Shown here piece after piece: positions 22,109 through 22,869 of a stretch of DNA of 22,869 bases. A model generated the notes under the pieces. That model made no database searches, was not told where the DNA came from, and was given only the letters and a program-made list of their open reading frames with translations. The DNA is from a virus. A program made the translations under genes and the position numbers. The DNA lies in IMG/VR virus record IMGVR_UViG_3300027749_000493, positions 1 to 22,869 of that record. One strand, 5' to 3'. How positions within the stretch are numbered: the first letter of the stretch is position 1; every line of letters begins with the position of its first letter.

Positions 22109-22729
22109 CTACCAAATATAGCCCGATATTGTTTCTTCTTTATTATTTGAATTGAAAACTTTATTAAGCGAATTATTAACAATTGTTGAACTAGCAGTAA
22201 ACCCTTTGGGCATGTTTTCAAATATACCATTTAAAAATGATTGATAAAAATTAAATATTTCAATATTGTCATCTATTTCATAATTTTCACATGTTTTATT
22301 AGCATTCAAATTCATTGAAGTTCTAATAACAACATTAAACTTATCATTTTTAATTAATGTGAATTTAGCATGTATTTCAGTAGTTGCAATATTTTCTTTA
22401 CCAAACAAACCTTCTAAAGATATGGCATATTGTTTTTGTCTAGTTACATAGCTGTGGTCTGTAACTATTTTAAACAAATTAATATTACCATCATTTTTTA
22501 GTTTGTACATTTGTTTTGCATCTTTAATTCCAGCACTCCATGTACAACATATAACATCAGCTTTACCTGTTTTCTCCAAAATAGCGGTTATTAAATCAAT
22601 TAATGAAAATTGACCTCTAGTAAGACCTATTATCCTACAATTTTGCTCAAAACAATCAATAGTTGTTTTTGCATTTTGATACCCGTATAAACCTAATGTA
22701 GCTGTTTTGCTTAATACTTTATTTATCAT
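22109..22729 (-). CDS. PLD-like (HKD-type) protein of the packaging module
   Basis: The 206-residue protein has one phospholipase D-like motif: H120-A-K122 (EIHAKFTLIKNDKF), followed by VVIRTSMNLNANKTCENYEI, which matches the usual strand and N.N...E part of such enzymes. In members with one motif, two chains join to form the active site. The Asp normally found 7 residues after the His is displaced here, so activity is uncertain. N-terminal LYGYQNAKTTIDCFEQNC and WSAGIKDAKQM complete a single alpha/beta domain. Proteins like this sit directly before the small terminase gene in other Bacteroidota prophages. A nuclease role in packaging or DNA handling is possible but unproven. The gene follows a terminator and probably starts a transcript. 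Confidence 0.75.
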   Translation of the reverse strand: MINKVLSKTATLGLYGYQNAKTTIDCFEQNCRIIGLTRGQFSLIDLITAILEKTGKADVICCTWSAGIKDAKQMYKLKNDGNINLFKIVTDHSYVTRQKQYAISLEGLFGKENIATTEIHAKFTLIKNDKFNVVIRTSMNLNANKTCENYEIDDNIEIFNFYQSFLNGIFENMPKGFTASSTIVNNSLNKVFNSNNKEETISGYIW

Positions 22730-22746
22730 TACTTTTTATTTTAAAT

Positions 22747-22774
22747 AAAAGCGGAATAAGAATAAACCGCTTTT
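22747..22774 (-). terminator. Terminator between upstream gene and PLD-like gene
   Basis: AAAAGCGG (22747-22754) and CCGCTTTT (22767-22774) form an 8-bp perfect stem with a 12-base loop. On the minus strand the 3' arm ends in four U followed by a further U-rich stretch. It lies 23 bases after the stop of the upstream gene and 17 bases before the start of the PLD-like gene. No promoter matching the Bacteroidota TAnnTTTG box was found between it and the start. Confidence 0.7.
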
Positions 22775-22797
22775 TGAACGTCAATAAATATTATAAA

Positions 22798-22869
22798 TTA
22801 AATCCAAAGAGAAGTTCTATTTAAAGCGGTAGTACCCATAAATTGCATATTAGTAACTGGAACTAATAC
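22798..22869 (-). CDS. C-terminal end of an upstream gene (5' part outside window)
   Basis: On the minus strand one frame is open from the window edge (22869) through 23 codons to TAA at 22798-22800; the other two frames have stops within the first few codons. The visible end reads VPVTNMQFMGTTALNRTSLW followed by Ile. A terminator follows it, as expected for a gene end. The piece is too short to recognise and the gene identity is unknown. Confidence 0.5.
   Translation of the reverse strand, partial: VLVPVTNMQFMGTTALNRTSLWI

Noticed and set aside
1-22869. tRNA genes, CRISPR arrays, insertion sequences or integrase/attachment sites
   Set aside because: No cloverleaf-like sequence, regularly spaced repeats, transposase or recombinase motifs were seen on either strand.

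Overview
The window reads as about 22.9 kb of late-gene region from a tailed phage or prophage (Caudoviricetes) of a Bacteroidota host. The DNA is strongly AT-rich. Nearly every start codon is preceded by A/T-rich sequence rather than a Shine-Dalgarno motif, and the structural proteins resemble families from flavobacterial and related prophages (XkdF-type protease, Bacteroidota portal with a CRHRW tail, Bacteroidota-type tail proteins). All supported genes lie on the minus strand, so transcription runs from base 22869 toward base 1. The long tape measure and the tail tube, tail-completion and large tail proteins indicate a long, probably non-contractile tail (siphovirus-like); no sheath was recognised. 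No integrase, repressor or lysis gene is visible, so a free phage and a prophage cannot be told apart.

Reading in transcription order: (1) 22869-21197 holds the end of an upstream gene, a terminator, a PLD-like protein, the small terminase subunit and a sigma-70-like protein. (2) 21221-17274 is a tightly overlapping cassette with a small membrane protein, a GT4-type glycosyltransferase, two small Cys-motif proteins, a GT2 glycosyltransferase, a small unknown protein and a fusion of a PLOD-like glycosyltransferase with a methyltransferase. (3) 17274-15284 holds the large terminase subunit, a small lipoprotein and a ferritin-like (DUF5856-type) protein, followed by a terminator. (4) 15193-8303 holds a neck/tail-completion protein, two large tail proteins, a tail-assembly-chaperone candidate and the tape measure. 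(5) 8263-4626 holds the head genes: a composite XkdF-type protease, a scaffold-like protein, the major capsid protein and a probable tail tube, with terminators after the capsid and tail-tube genes. (6) 4532-1 holds a small structural protein, the portal, a head-tail connector, a short overlapping gene, a minor structural protein and the start of a signal-peptide-bearing fibre-like protein.

Terminase, portal, capsid, scaffold/protease and tail genes together can build and fill a particle. The order is unusual: the tail block comes before the head block, and the portal lies far from the terminase. The sigma-like protein may direct late transcription. The glycosyltransferase/methyltransferase cassette between the two terminase subunits is the main accessory content and could modify virion proteins, DNA or the host surface; its target cannot be read from sequence. 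The most unusual points are the protease gene, which carries a roughly 245-residue insertion with a HAD-like phosphatase signature and whose start codon is buried in a near-perfect hairpin, the portal with a winged-helix-like segment and a MuF-like tail, and the two proteins with export signals (a lipoprotein and a fibre-like protein).
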